Notes: generated by a model from the sequence alone, not told the origin. A stretch of DNA of 64,000 bases from Amphibalanus amphitrite (GCF_019059575.1 NW_024881843.1:62001-126000), one strand, 5' to 3'. Shown: positions 44,543-57,139, counted from the first letter of the stretch. A program made the numbers and translations.

Positions 44543-45454
44543 TAAGCGATTCCTAAAGGTGTACCAAATATGAGCGCAATCGGCCCAGCCGTTCTCGAGA
44601 TCCGGAAGCGGCCTCCTGCGCGTGCGCACGTGCAAACAGGGTCACAATTGACTTTTGCTCGACAACCTCCTGAGCGATTCCTAAAGGCGTACCAAATTTA
44701 AGCGCAATCGGCCTAGCCGTCCTCGAGATCTGGAAGCGGCCTGCTGCGCGCGCGCACGTGCAACCAGGGTCACAAATGACATTTGCTCGGCACTCTCCTA
44801 AGCGGTTCCTAAAGGTGTACCAAATTTGGGCGCAATCGGCCTCGCCGTTCTCTGTGTATGGAAGCGGCCTCCTGCACGTGCGCACGTGCAAACGGGTCCC
44901 AAACGACTTTTGCCCGGCACGCTACTAAGCGGTCCCTACCGGTGTGCCAATTTTTATCGCAATTGGTCCATCCGTTCTCGAGATCTAGGAGCGACCACTG
45001 CACGTGCGCACGTGCAGTAGTACCCCAAACATGACACAAGGAAATGCATTGCCCGGTGAGTGCCTACCCACATGCCAAGTTTCAGCGCAATGGGCACGGT
45101 AATTACAGAGTTAGTGTAATTGCTACGAACATGACATCTCTTTATTATGCACGTGGCACGTGCAGCCATGGTCACCCACATGCATCGAGAAAAGTCCTGT
45201 CCTCGGCAGAATGGATGAATATACCCTACAAACATATTTCCTAGTGAATCGATCCTGTGCCTACTCAGACATAATCCTCTCAAAAACGTAAATTCAGCAA
45301 GAACTACTTTGGGTTCTGACACGACACCCTTGAGTTCGCAAGAGCCACATGACACGGCGATCACCCAGGGCCAGGTGCATCAAGAGTAGTCAATTACGAG
45401 GTAGGAGGAATGGGGCTACCCAACAAAAAAGACCGCGGTTCAATCGACCCAGTG

Positions 45455-45947
45455 CACGATAGGACCGCGGCCGGAATTAGCGCGACATTGGTGGATTTGG
45501 CGACCTTTCCCAAATTGAGTTAAACTGTGTCACGTAGTTCAGAAATGTCCATGGACCACGAATCTGCAAATATTTTTCGTCCATATTATCCCATGGCGAA
45601 AGGATGTGTTACACATTGGTTCACGTGTTATCTTGAAAAGTTTATCACTCGATGGATAACTGAGTTGTTAAACATGCGGGAGGGGTTTAACAAATTGTTA
45701 AACCCCTTGTTGTGACGTCACATTTCATACAGGGTTGGGGTATTGAAATTAAATGTGTTAATTCATTTGAATAACCGAAACAAACATCGGTGATCCATCA
45801 TATGACGATATGTATTTCAATCACATCGCATCACATTCAAAACATTCGAGTTGCAGGCTGAACAAGCATAACGTTTTAATGGTGACAGTTTTCAAAATCA
45901 CTATTGAAATCACTCCACTCCTTGTTGTCTAGCGCCCTCGTAACTTA
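45455..45947. other. Left arm of the Transib-like insertion and gene 3' flank
   Basis: It contains a palindrome GGGGTTTAACAAATTGTTAAACCCC near 45685-45712. ATTAAA on the minus strand at 45875-45880 is a possible polyadenylation signal for the recombinase gene. Confidence 0.5.
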
Positions 45948-47198
45948 TCAGTTACGACTGTACACATAGAATGTACAGCCATTGAAGTTCCCACTGAATC
46001 CGCTCGCACCAGTCGACATGCTCTGCGCGTGAACATCTTGCCCCCCATCCGCGCGAGACACAACTTCTGTCCTCTTGACTGGCCCAGCAGGATGGCTCTC
46101 TCCTGCGACCACAGCCGACATTCTCTTCTGCATTTTTTCATCGGCTTCGGCGTAGCTCGATAGAGAACTAACACTCTTATGTCCCGTAAGCTGCGCAATG
46201 AAATGCGGCGCCACTTGAGCGTCAAGAAGTCGTTTAACGCCGGTCTTGCGGCCGCTGTGGTTGGTAAACCTGTTTCCTTCTAAGCCCGCGTCAATCGCTG
46301 TCTCTTTCATCATCTTGCTGAGGCTGCCGTTGCCGAGCGGCTGGTTTTTATACCAGTCTTCTTTGCTCTGGTAGTTGATGGCTAGGTAGAACGCTGGGTG
46401 TTCTTTGTTGTGTCTCTTTTCTTCATATAGCTTGAAAAGAGCCACCGCACAGCTTTCGGAACACTGACCCTCACAAGTACAGTATATCTTGGGGGTGAAT
46501 GGGCGTCCCGGGCATGCACCTTTTCTCGTCTTAGTAGCTCGCTCCTGAAACTCGATGAAGGTCCCTTCAGACGATTCACCGAGCTTCACATCGCCCCATT
46601 GCATGTCACGGTGTTGTTGAACACCACGAAGACCGAAGCCAGTGGTAAACTTCCACCAGAGTGCCCGCAAGAGACACTTAGGCGAGTGTTTCCCCATTGC
46701 TTCACTAGTCCAAAGTTTCTTCTCATCATCTTCGCTGAGGGGCATTGCACGATTCGGCCGATTTCCCTTTCCTGCTCCCTTCGCAATGGTCACCTTTGCC
46801 GACAGACAAGCCCGAAACTTATCATATTCTTTCCCACTCAGATCTGGTTGCGGGTGCTTCACGGCCTTCAGATGTCTCTCCAGCGAATACCGAACGCCGT
46901 TGTAAGTAGAAATTTCAAATGGATCGCCATTGTCCTTGTTAAGTTCCATGATAAATTCGCATAGAATTATGTTCAGCTCCCTTGCCGGAATAGTCTCTAT
47001 CGGTCTAGTCTCATTCTTTCTTTGTAGAAAAGCGTCTAACTTCCGGATATCTGACTTGGTTTTCTTAGTCGTTGCCGCCGGCACCTGATTTTGAATAAAC
47101 TTGTCAATTCTTTCTTCCACATTTTCATCTGGTTCATCATCATAGTCCAGGAACCCTTGAAACATGTCAAAATTAGGCAACTCCCTTTCATGGTTCAT
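45948..47198 (-). CDS. Crypton-like tyrosine recombinase, intact 416-residue frame
   Basis: A single uninterrupted frame from ATG at 47198. It has the full tyrosine-recombinase catalytic set: R181 (GFGLRGVQQH), H314-x-x-R317 (NHSGRKT), H340 (LTGHKSV) and Y349 (SSLSSYAEAD), with a helical core-binding region at about 30-140. A cysteine cluster (YCTCEGQCSESC, about 239-250) lies between the catalytic arginine and the HxxR box. The arrangement fits the DUF3504-type recombinases of Crypton elements and the host proteins derived from them (ZMYM/QRICH1/KCTD1 group). Phage-type or DIRS reverse-transcriptase partners are absent. It would cut and join DNA through the tyrosine. Alternatives are a domesticated host gene or cargo of the large element. 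Intactness amid decayed repeats suggests recent arrival or selection. Confidence 0.85.
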   Translation of the reverse strand: MNHERELPNFDMFQGFLDYDDEPDENVEERIDKFIQNQVPAATTKKTKSDIRKLDAFLQRKNETRPIETIPARELNIILCEFIMELNKDNGDPFEISTYNGVRYSLERHLKAVKHPQPDLSGKEYDKFRACLSAKVTIAKGAGKGNRPNRAMPLSEDDEKKLWTSEAMGKHSPKCLLRALWWKFTTGFGLRGVQQHRDMQWGDVKLGESSEGTFIEFQERATKTRKGACPGRPFTPKIYCTCEGQCSESCAVALFKLYEEKRHNKEHPAFYLAINYQSKEDWYKNQPLGNGSLSKMMKETAIDAGLEGNRFTNHSGRKTGVKRLLDAQVAPHFIAQLTGHKSVSSLSSYAEADEKMQKRMSAVVAGESHPAGPVKRTEVVSRADGGQDVHAQSMSTGASGFSGNFNGCTFYVYSRN

Positions 47199-50100
47199 AT
47201 CGACCCAGAAAGTAGTTAGACCAAGAAGAAGTAGAAATTAATTAGTACAATAAAGTAATCAGACCCCTACTATCAAAAAGTAACGAGAAAGTAATCCAAG
47301 GCGGCCCCCGGTCAACAGACATAGTAGCCCAAATCTAGTCGGATATGAAAATTCTTCTAAATCCATAGACTTTAATGCTAAATTGACTATATTTGAGAGG
47401 GTTTTATGAAGATACATGACCAGATACAGAAAAAAGCGAGATGCTATCTTGTAGATTAAGTCGTCTACTATCTGCGACTTTTGAAGTGTTTTTCAATCTG
47501 AGGTACGGAAATCGTGTTCCCAAGAGACTGAAAGCAGCCATGCTTTACATTAGACCCAATGGCAAAAATTCGGAATCTGACCAAATTGGCCATTTTTACG
47601 TCTGATTTATGAACATTCTAGACAGGATATATAAAAACCCGAGATGCTATCAGGTGGGAAATTTCATTGTCTATTACCGCTTTTTGAAGTGTTTTTCGAT
47701 CTGAGACCGGCAAATCGTGTTCCCAAGAGACTGAAAGTAACCCTGTTCTACAGCAAGACAATGGCAGAATTCTAATATTTGATGGAAGATATCTTAGGTG
47801 ATAATAACCTTACTACTAATTGCAATGCTTCATTGGAAAGCTCAACACTGGCACTATCATCGGTCTTTGCATTGCTATTTCACAGAGCAACAAGAAATAA
47901 CGTTTTGAAGCCTTTGAATATTGACTTACTTTTCATCGACGGGCTCGATCCCAATCACCACCAACAATTTTCCGGGAAGTCAGGATTTTGCAGATATTTA
48001 AGCAGAATTGCAGAGCTGTGTTAATACTACGGCACTAAAATACACATTTTAAGAAAACTGTTTTTTTTTCTTAGCATGAGTTAGGTCTAAGAAACAGCAA
48101 CGATATAATGAGGAAAAATAAGTGCAAATGATCGCGCAAAAGAGTATGCTTAGCTCCCTAGCAACCACCTAGCAACGTAAGGCAAAATAGTAAACAACTT
48201 CTGTTGATATCAGGTACTCAGCCTTGGAAGCACACTAGACGGTCACCATACTGGGCTTCATACTGAATTTTGCATACCAGAATGGATGTTTCCAACTAAA
48301 ATTATTTTCAGAGGTCAAAAAAACTTATTTTGTGTCGCCTACAAAAATTTTCAACCCCCTTTGTGTCCCCTGCCCCCGGAGGCCGGATAAGTGTTGCACT
48401 AGGGTGGTAAAATCTGAAAAATTCTAGGATTCATTAGGCCAATGTTAATGTTAGTGTCGTCAATGTAAGTGTGGCCCTAAACTTGGATAATGTATTATTA
48501 TACTCATTACAGTGTCCCAAAATTTGTTGATTTGGGAAGGATATACTAAGATTCATTTGCCACTCTCACCACCAATTTCTAAGAGCAATTAACCACTCTC
48601 AGCCAAGAACACCTTGTTACTTCAAAAGGCAGTTCAGGTGTGGTGGACTTGGACAGGTGGGCAGGTGTGGTGGACTGAGTTGTGTGGATACTTGGAGTTG
48701 GTTTATGATCATAGATACTCATGGATAAAAATAAATGCTATTGATCTTTTCTCACTCTTTTTGTATCCAATCTAACCAGCAGTTTCCACCATCTACCCCT
48801 TTTTGGTGGATAATATCCCCCTCTGGCCTCTGACACCCCAGCCAAAACTCAACTTTGGGACACTGAATGCATGTGTAACTAATCTTGTGCAGATGCATTT
48901 AAGAATTGCTGACATTCTATTTTACATTTCTCCATAATACATTTAGCTTTGTGTTCTATATGGTGAGATTTCACACCTGTTATGGCAAAACAAATAATAG
49001 GTGCCTATGTATAATACAATATACCTACCTATGCAACAATATGTTGCAAAAGGTTCCTTTTCTACATCAAGGCCACTAATATTATCAAACCAAAATTATA
49101 ATCATTACATTTTTGGTATTAGTATACAATAAGCCAAAATAAAATAGGTGTAGGTGCTAGGTAGGTGGGTTGTATGCTTCGGAGCTTGTCGGTTGGCAGG
49201 TTTAAGGTAGGGAAGTTGTAACTTGTAGGTACAGGTAGGTAGAAGGTAGATAGGCTGTAGGCTGGTAGGTGAATAGGTGATAGGGTAGAAAGTAAAATTA
49301 GGTTAGGTAATGATAATGTTTTTCTTTCATTCAGACTTCTTAAATACTTTATGCAAGAGTAAAAGAGTAGAAGTCGGAATGAAGGAAAACAATTAAGCCT
49401 GAACCAAGCTTACATACCTACTAACCTACAACCTACCTACAACATACCAACACAAAACAGAAAACCTACCAGCCTACAACCTCCCAGCTTACAGCCTAGA
49501 TACCAACCTACAACATTTTTTTCGGAGTCCTTGGACTGGTAGGTTTACTTTTACCAGCTAATGAAAATTGAAATTCCTGCTCTTCTAGGGCTAAACAAAT
49601 TAAAATCAAAATGAAAGTTGCGTCAATATTAACATAAAATACCTATTCATTGACAACTTTGGCAAGTGTTTCAAAATCAGGCAACAAATCTACACAGCCT
49701 TGCTTTTGATGCCCACTGGGCTAGCGTTGTTATATCCAACTAACAAGTACATAAACCAGCAAAATTAGACAACCCAAGATTCCTTACTTCCAGTGTTATG
49801 TCCTGTCTTGCTTATAACAGAAAAAAAACATAACCACAATACAACAACTCAGCTTTCATCACGGCGCCAGTCCCTTTCTTGAAAGCATTCAAACTTGTTT
49901 GAAAATTGGACAAGCACTGAACGCTACTCGCGAGAGTCCACTCCTGTTTTGCTACGTGTTCATGATCACAGTTATACCTCTCAAAGACGTGCGCCGAAAA
50001 GGCCCGCTCAAAATCTTTGATGCGTTGGCTCCTGGGGACTACAAAATCCACAGTGAAGGCTCCCTGGCGGCTGGGGCGTCAGCTCAGCGTTGTCCCCTCG

Positions 50101-50849
50101 TGTCACCAGCATCCGATTGGTTCGCTCAGGGTTATTCTCGCCGCGGATTGGCTGGTTAGTCTGTTCGCTAGCAGTGTGCGAAAACGCCGTCAACAAATGC
50201 GATGCAGTGAGTTCACCATTTTCGTGACTTTGTCACCAAATGTCTCTGGTGCCTGTCAGCTTCTGTCGCCTACAATGTAAGCGAGTAGGAAGTTTTTTTG
50301 ACCTCTGATTATTTTTTCGCGAAATTTATCTTTGTTGCCCTACTAATTTTCGTAAAACCGAGATATACAAACTTCATGATATCAAAAATAATATTGTGAT
50401 AATGAAAACCGCCATATAAAACAAGATAATTGCTGAGATCATGCCTACTAAACTTGGTCCTACCCCCTAATTCAATATACCCTGATCCAAGGAAGTAATC
50501 ATGGAAGCTGATAAATATTTTGCAGATGGCTTTGTGAGCTTGTATATTTATTGAAGAACGCGCAACCGCCACGGGATAAAACAATTAAGCCACTCGCAGG
50601 AAAAAAAAATCATTTAAACGTCTCGCCTGCGGCTCGACGTTTAAATGATTTTTATTCCTGCTCGTGGTTTAATATATAGTGTACAACGTCCGCGCCACAT
50701 CAGCCCAAACACAAAGTTTTGTGCCAAGCATCGTAGACCCGTTTTCGTACGGAGAAAAATAGCAGCTTATGTAGGTAAAAAATATATCTTTTAGACGGCT
50801 TTATCAATATTTTCGACGTCTAACCTGATAGTTTAGACCATGGGCTACA
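47199..50849. other. Region upstream of the recombinase gene, inside the Transib-like insertion
   Basis: It includes a diverged direct duplication (GAGATGCTATC ... TTTTGAAGTGTTTTTC ... CGTGTTCCCAAGAGACTGAAAG at about 47438-47545 and 47650-47745) and a TAGGTAGG-rich stretch (49140-49500). Two minus-strand CCAAT boxes lie at about 50115 and 50146. A 79-codon minus frame (50051-49812, MDFVVPRSQRIKDFERAF...) starts just downstream of the CCAAT pair. It may be a first exon, but I recognise no domain and no clear donor. Confidence 0.4.
50594..50676. repeat. Perfect-like hairpin, about 35-bp arms
   Basis: AATCATTTAAACGTC pairs with GACGTTTAAATGATT around the loop TCGCCTGCGGCT. The pairing extends outward to CCACTCGCAGGAA/TTCCTGCTCGTGG with one or two mismatches. 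Confidence 0.8.
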
Positions 50850-51195
50850 CACTGAAAACAATTCAACCCGCGTACAGCGAGTAAAACCCGCTGCTGGCGG
50901 GTACACCTACCCACCACCTAATTTGACACTCTACCAGCGGGTGCGTTTACCCGCATATCGCAGGCTGTGAACCCGAGTATATTGTGTACCTAACCCGCAT
51001 AGGATGGGGACTCAACCCACACACAGAAGGCAACCTACCCGTTCGCAGCGGGTACACAATCCGCACATGGCGTATTACCTGCGCTGCGTGGGTTGGGAAC
51101 TCGCTTTCTGCGAGTACAAATATCCGCTGGTAGGGTGTCCAAATCAGCTGGAGGGTAAAGTACCCTCCAGTGGCGGCGTTCAAGGAGGAAAACGC

Positions 51196-51271
51196 CGCCA
51201 TCGCCGGGATTCGAACCCGATATCTTTGACATTACAACCCGATGCGCTACCAACTGCGCCACAGGCGACCT
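51196..51271 (-). repeat. tRNA-like SINE head
   Basis: On the minus strand, a perfect A box TGGCGCAGTTGG (51250-51261) and a perfect B box GGTTCGAATCC (51207-51217) are spaced as in a tRNA. The T arm pairs (CGGG/CCCG), but the anticodon stem and acceptor stem do not. A tRNA-derived repeat or a dead tRNA is therefore more likely than a functional gene. A GGCGGCGTT/AACGCCGCC hairpin follows at 51171-51199. Confidence 0.7.
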
Positions 51272-51337
51272 GACGCAAAGCGACTGAAATGTCGGTGTAT
51301 ATCAGATTAAAATGAAGAACTGACGGCGGACTCAATA

Positions 51338-53740
51338 CACTCAAAACTTTTTTACCACCTCCTGGAGGATTCATTTTTACCGAACCCGCAAGACAAGAGT
51401 ATATTTAAAGGGTACCTCGCTGCTACCATTATGTGCATGGTAACGGTACGTGGGTAAATTGAAGTTATTCGCCAGCAAAGAGTTTTATTACCATGTAAAT
51501 ATCAATATTACTCTCGCAATCCTGAACAGGACGAAAACTCTTTCCTCCTAGGTATTGTGACTCGTGTGCAGGTGGTCGTTCCATGCGTGGATCTTGTTTA
51601 CCCTCGTGAATATAATATTTGAAAGAGTATCAATCAGCCAATCAAAAACGAGATCGGCCGTTTGAAGGTTGAAGGCCGCGCGCATCTGTCAGTTTTCCGC
51701 CGTTAGTCTCCGAGAGAGGGTGTGCGCAGTGTCGGTGTGGCGCGAGGTGGCCGTTGGTGATTGTGCTTGTGTGCTGTTCATCGCCTATAGAGCCTCTGCG
51801 GACATTTTATTGTAAGTACCGATGTGATGGAGCATTACGTGCTGTTGAGTGGTGCTAGTTTGATCTGGCTTACAGATCCCGCGCATGCGGCCACGTGGCA
51901 GAGTGTTGTAAGTAGGTACATAAACTTTGTTGTGATGCATTTTGTTGGTGACTTAGAAAAAGATATATACTGTAGTGATGCAGTTTTATTATCCCACGTA
52001 GACGGGCGACCACCCAGGAACGCTGCCGTTCACTTCAAATGTTGTGGGCTGTGCCTTATCCAATTTGAGGGAGCTGAATTCTTATTCATATTCAAGCATT
52101 CATTTTGAGTATTCGTAATCAAGTTGCATTCAAGTTGTATCGTGATGTTTGTTTACCGCGTGTGCATCGCTGAACGCGTATGAATAAGTGGAGTCTCACA
52201 ATGTTCATGGCTGCAGTGAACCCCTCGTATTGTTTCTACGGAATGCCAAATATGTATTGTTGCTCTTGAAGCATGTTTTTTAGTTGATGAGCTCCGGTTA
52301 ACAGAAGCTTCGTGAAGCTTCTGAAGAGCGTCTGTGGGTCCGTTACCATCCTCTGGGGGGGTTTACACTAAAGGAAAGCGTAAACATTACCATGTCACTA
52401 AGGGTAAGCCAGAAGAATATGCTCTTTGTAAGGTGGTAAATCACAGAGTAGATGGCATGCTACTCTTTAGAGGAGGGTCACGTTAAAAAGTTACCCTTCC
52501 ACAGCGTGTAACTTCGAAAATGTTGCCCTCTAGACGAGAGTAAATCAAAAGAGTTTACCATACAGAAGATGGTAAAAAACGTCTGTGTGTCACGTTACCC
52601 CTCCCTGACGAGTTTACTCTCCATGAAAGAGTAAAATTTACCATCTGGAGGGTGGTAAAAAACGTCTGTGTGTCAAGCTATCCGTCGAGACCGTTGTGAC
52701 GCATACCGTTCTTTTGACGTTTAAAGTTTTATAGTGTTTCGAGCTAGCCTGAGCTAGGCTGAGTTGTCTCACCTTTCAAGTGATCGGCTGTGATGTATCA
52801 CATTAGTGTTGCAGTGTACTTGCGTTGTTGTTTCGACAATACAGAGCATACTTATGAAGACAGTGAATGTTGGTTGGTTGTATTATAGGACTGCGTAGAG
52901 AATAGGTGTTAGTGTCTGGTATCCGTGTCATTGATGTGTGATGTTGCGCTCACCTTATATTTTTCATTGATAATTTAAAAAATTAGTGGGGATACAAATC
53001 CACTTTTCCGCCTAAATTTTAAATTTTCATGTCAAATAAGGTGCCTCCACGGAGAACACGATACGAGTTTACTCTGTATGGTAGGGTAAACCATTACCCT
53101 TGCAATGACTCCTTGCAAGAGTGTAAAATTTACTCCGATGTGAAGGGTCAGTTGGATTTTTTACTATTCTCGTCGGGGTAAACACCCAAGGAGTACAATT
53201 ATTTTACCCTACTGACGATATTTTAGGGGACGTGTTATTCTCGGGACGAGAGTAAATTGAAGAAGTTACCACCTGGGAAGGAGTAAATACAAAGTTTTTA
53301 CCCTCTCGAGAGTGGTAAAAAACGTCTGTGGACGTCTTACTCTTTCCTGGAGGGTAAACTCCCCAGGAATGAGTATATTTACTCCATGGTGGTGGGTAAA
53401 ATCAAAGTGTTACCCTTCAGCCAAGAGTAAAACAACGGATTTACCACCTGGGAAGGAGTAAATACAAAGTTTGTACCCTCTGGAGAGTGGTAAAAAACGT
53501 CTGTGGACACCTTACCCTTTCCTGGGGGGTAAACTCCCCGGGAAGGAATATATTTACTCCGTGGTGGTGGGTAATACCAAAGTGTTACCCTTAAGTCAAG
53601 AGTAAAATAACGGATTTATCCTCTGGAAGAGAATAAATTAGAAGAGTTTACCCCGCGGTACGTGGTAAAAAACGTCTGCGTGCCTCGTACTCCCTCCCAG
53701 CGGATTTACTCTCCAGGGGAGAGTAAAAAAGTTTTCAGTG
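51338..53740. mobile_element. CACTA (EnSpm)-like element, inner, 2403 bp
   Basis: Ends CACTCAAAACTTTTTTACC and (reversed) CACTGAAAACTTTTTTACT, with 2-bp TSD TA (51336-51337, 53741-53742). Subterminal arrays of GGTAAA/TTTACC/GAGTAAA with the interspersed phrase GTGGTAAAAAACGTCTGTG occur at 52340-52690 and 53050-53720. A plus-strand 94-codon frame (51824-52108) follows a GTAAGT-type donor sequence, but no domain is recognised. Confidence 0.82.
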
Positions 53741-54633
53741 TACAGAAAGTAAAAAGGCTTATCTTAGACAAGTGACATGAATCCGCCTATAGTGTTTTAA
53801 ATATTAAGGAATAGTTTGGACAAATATTTCATTTGTATCGGGAAAGATTTATTTATCCAGGCTTATTTTTACCAATAAAATGTGCTAAGAACGGTCTGCA
53901 AACTTCACCACAATGCGCCAGATTCGCGGACTGCAGAATATTCTGCTGAGCGTTCCAGCGAAATATTCTGCCGGCCAAGACGTGACGTCATCCAAACAAT
54001 GATTCAAATGTCCCAAGCCCGTTAAGTACCCTCCTAACTCACAGAACGCAGCCCCACAGCTGTTACAGTTACGATTACAATTGCCTTGCACATCTCTACC
54101 CCTGCACAAGGCCTGCACAAGCACGCAGCCGAGCCGAAAAGCGACTATTGTGGCGCGTCACATTTCAACACTCGTTTGAGCGTCGAAGTCAAAAGTATTA
54201 ATTTCAAAACCAATGCCGTGCATCAGTGGGATATCTGCCATGACACATGCGTGATCAAGGCAACCTGCGTATAGCATGTCACCTACCTTGGCGCAGCGAG
54301 TTACACGATGCAAAACCTGCGTGATGCGCTTACTCCGTGGGCGCGAGTAACGCCTGCGGCCACAACCCGCTGCGGACGAGTGATTGACCCCGCCAGAGGA
54401 GGTTTCATGTATCCGCGCATGACGGGTTGCTGTTTTACCCGAGTATAGCGGGCGTTGACACCCGTGAAGCGGGTGAAAGCTACGATGATAACGGGATGCT
54501 CTGCGAAACGCGGGAAGCTAAACGGGTAGTCAGCCTACCCGGCAGCAAAAACTCGCGCAGAGCGGGTAATTTCTTCAAAATACCCGCGATACCCGGGCCA
54601 ACTCGCAATCCGCGGGTTGAATTGTTTTCAGTG

Positions 54634-54941
54634 CACGATGAAAGAAAAAACTCATAGCGGAATATATAAATGCGCTTCAAATGTCAAATTTTTTGGTGCT
54701 TCAAAAATTGTGAGTTAATTTTACTGTTATAGATATTCTGGAATGCCGATATAAAAAGTCCCGCTAGGTCCCGCTGTTCTTTTATCAATATGGTGTTTAC
54801 CAATCAATTGCCTTCCAGAAAATGTATAATTTAGCTGCGTCAGCCTGCGGCAGCGAAAATGAGGGGCATTGTTTTACTCCAGGTCGCCGCGGCCGGGAGC
54901 CGCGAGTAACAGAACCTCAGGAATCGAACAAGGTTGCCAAG
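54634..54941. other. Transib-like insertion interior between nested elements
   Basis: Short unique sequence between the outer CACTA element and the TA element. Nothing was recognised. Confidence 0.4.
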
Positions 54942-55698
54942 TAGGGGAGAGTGGGAAAGATGCCCAGGGTTTTGCTATGTCATATATTATTCGAAAATGA
55001 CGATCGGAAAGCAAAAACTTGGAGTTTCAACGGAAGCCGACATCATTTTTCTCCAAAAATATCACACTTCCGTGCCTGAAATATGATAATTTTGTTTGCT
55101 ATTAAGCATTTTCCCGAAGAAGTGAAAGGGGGCATCTTACCCCACAGGTAGCCTTTCTCATAAAGTTTTGTCTAGTAAAAAGTAATAGTAAAAAGCATGA
55201 TTTTACTGTTGACCAGTAAAATTTTGTTTCATAAACAGACTTGTAAACGATTCAAAAAAATTCAGTTGATTCAGTCACGACTCACTTGATGAAATGACCG
55301 ATTCAATCACAACTCAATCAAACAGTCAGATTTTCCAAGCGATTCATTCACGACTCATTGGGCTAATGAATCAACTCAATCACGACTCATCCCATTAGCA
55401 GTGATTCAGGGAATGACTCAACTCATGATTCAACTCAACTCGATTCAATCAACATGTTATATAAAATATATACCGATATGTAATGTCAATTTCAAAATTT
55501 TTGATACTGATACCAAAATGATACCAACTAAATACACTGGGAGAATACCAATAACAAACCGAGCGGAGAAAAAATATTAAAAAGTACCAAATCTATACTT
55601 AATTCAACAAAATTTTAAGCATTTACAAAAATATGGTGTAAAGATGATAATTTAAGTTCAGAATAATCAAGTTCTGTCACAAATGAAGCTACCAGAGG

Positions 55699-57131
55699 CA
55701 TGGGCGTAGGAACGGCTGGAACATTGTGGGTGCATGGGTGCAGAAATCCAGCCATGGCCGGTGAAGCGGGGGGGGGGGGGGGGGCGACACCCGAGCGAAG
55801 GCTCGTTACGAGCTTTGAGGGTGTACCATGTCGAAAAGGTACCAACCGATAAGTACATTTGGAAGCATTGACCCTCGCATGTGTAGGGGGGTCGGATGAC
55901 CCCCCCCCCCATGGTTGTTCGCAAATAACTCGCGCAAAAAGCGGCTAATCGCGACGAAACTTTTAGTACCCTCGAGTTGATCAGTTTTACACCTACTCTA
56001 AAAATTTCATGACCCTTACCCAAAAGACCTTTGACCTGTGACCTGATTCTCGAGACCATGTTCGGCCGGAATCACGATTTGGCGTACGTCAGCTCACATT
56101 ATCCGCGCGTTTCCAGTCTTTTTGTGATTGTAGACGTCCAAACATGTGAAATGATGTTCTTCCCATGCATCACGGTGGGTGTGAAGATAACCTGAAGGTC
56201 AGGTCAGGTCATTGACCTTTGATGACCTCGGTTCACTTTTTCGAGTTTTACATGTTTCTAGGGTAGTTTATAGGGCTGATTTCGAATTTAGCATCCATTT
56301 GAACGTTTACGAAGTAGTTTTAGTGCTTTCGTGACATGCTACGACGCCGTCAGTGGTAGTTGACACCTACTATGGATAGCCGGTAGGACGCCTAATGGTT
56401 GACCTGACCTGACCTGACCCGATCTGGCCTAAATGCATGAAGAAATCATCTGTGATCAAAACTAACATCAGATATTTGTGATCAGCACCCCGAAAAACCC
56501 GACAACAGCTTCACTTTACGCAGTTCTAGCAGGTCCCGATTTCCCGACTTTTGGAATATTGACCTGAACTGGAAGGTCAACCAATGAAGTAGGACCTTAA
56601 AATTGGGTATCATCGGCTTCCTCTCGTCACGGGCAACCCGCAACACCCTCGTTTTTTTTCGCGAAGCTCTAGCTCGATCAGGGGCCGAACGGCAGGGGGT
56701 CCGACCGACCCCCCTCCCCCTCCCCCTACACATTAGAAGCTGGAAAACGCTGCACACATTCGAGGGCTAATATTGTCAATATTGACTACCGCAAAAAGTA
56801 AAAGCGGCCAACTTAGCCATTTTCGAAGATATCGGGCTAAAATTTTTGACAGTGGGTCATCGGTTCGGTTTGTGTTCAATCACATGCTCCATTTCCCTTT
56901 TTCAGCACAAATGTAAGCTTTGATGACCATCACTGATCACAGTAGCAAATGCTTCGAAAGATGGATAGTAGGCAACATATCCTGAATTTGCCGTGCTGCA
57001 TGGGAAGTAGTGTTGATGAAAAAGGGGTTTTTGGTTCAGATTATTGTGGGTGCAGAATACATTGTCTGCACCCACTGGATAAATATTGTGGGTGCAGCTG
57101 CACCCTTGCACCCATGGTTCCTACGCTTATG
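55699..57131. mobile_element. 8-bp-TSD TIR element, fourth layer, 1433 bp
   Basis: Ends CATGGGCGTAGGAACGG and (reversed) CATAAGCGTAGGAACCATGG, with perfect 8-bp TSD ACCAGAGG (55691-55698, 57132-57139). Arms carry TGTGGGTGCA/TGCACCCA repeats. The termini resemble those of the gag insertion (CATGGGCGTCGCCAC), so both may belong to one hAT- or P-like group. It contains the AGGTCA-rich segment at 55900-56760. Confidence 0.85.
55900..56760. repeat. AGGTCA/TGACCT-rich segment, diverged relative of 33590-34500
   Basis: Same order as in copies A and B: AAAAAGCGG..ATCGCGACGAAAC, then TTTCATGACCC, GACCTTTGACCTGTGACC, CATTGACCTTTGATGACCTC, and TTGACCTGACCTGACC. It is flanked by long G or C runs at 55768-55785 and 55901-55911, and by a C-rich end near 56708-56730. 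Confidence 0.65.
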
Positions 57132-57139
57132 ACCAGAGG

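Larger units (their letters stand above)
50850..54633. mobile_element. CACTA (EnSpm)-like element, outer, 3784 bp
   Basis: Ends CACTGAAAACAATTCAACCC and its reverse complement match perfectly for 20 bp or more. The 2-bp TSD CA lies at 50848-50849 and 54634-54635. Subterminal ACCCGC/GCGGGT repeats fill both arms (50870-51070, 54340-54625). CACTG ends with a 2-3 bp TSD are typical of animal EnSpm/CACTA. No transposase was found. It contains a tRNA-like repeat and a second CACTA-like element. Confidence 0.82.

Noticed and set aside
51196-51271. Functional tRNA gene
   Set aside because: A and B boxes are perfect, but the anticodon and acceptor stems do not pair; a tRNA-derived repeat is the better reading.
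51824-52108. 94-codon plus-strand protein gene in the inner CACTA-like element
   Set aside because: No domain, no homologue recognised, and codon composition is not distinct from the flanks.
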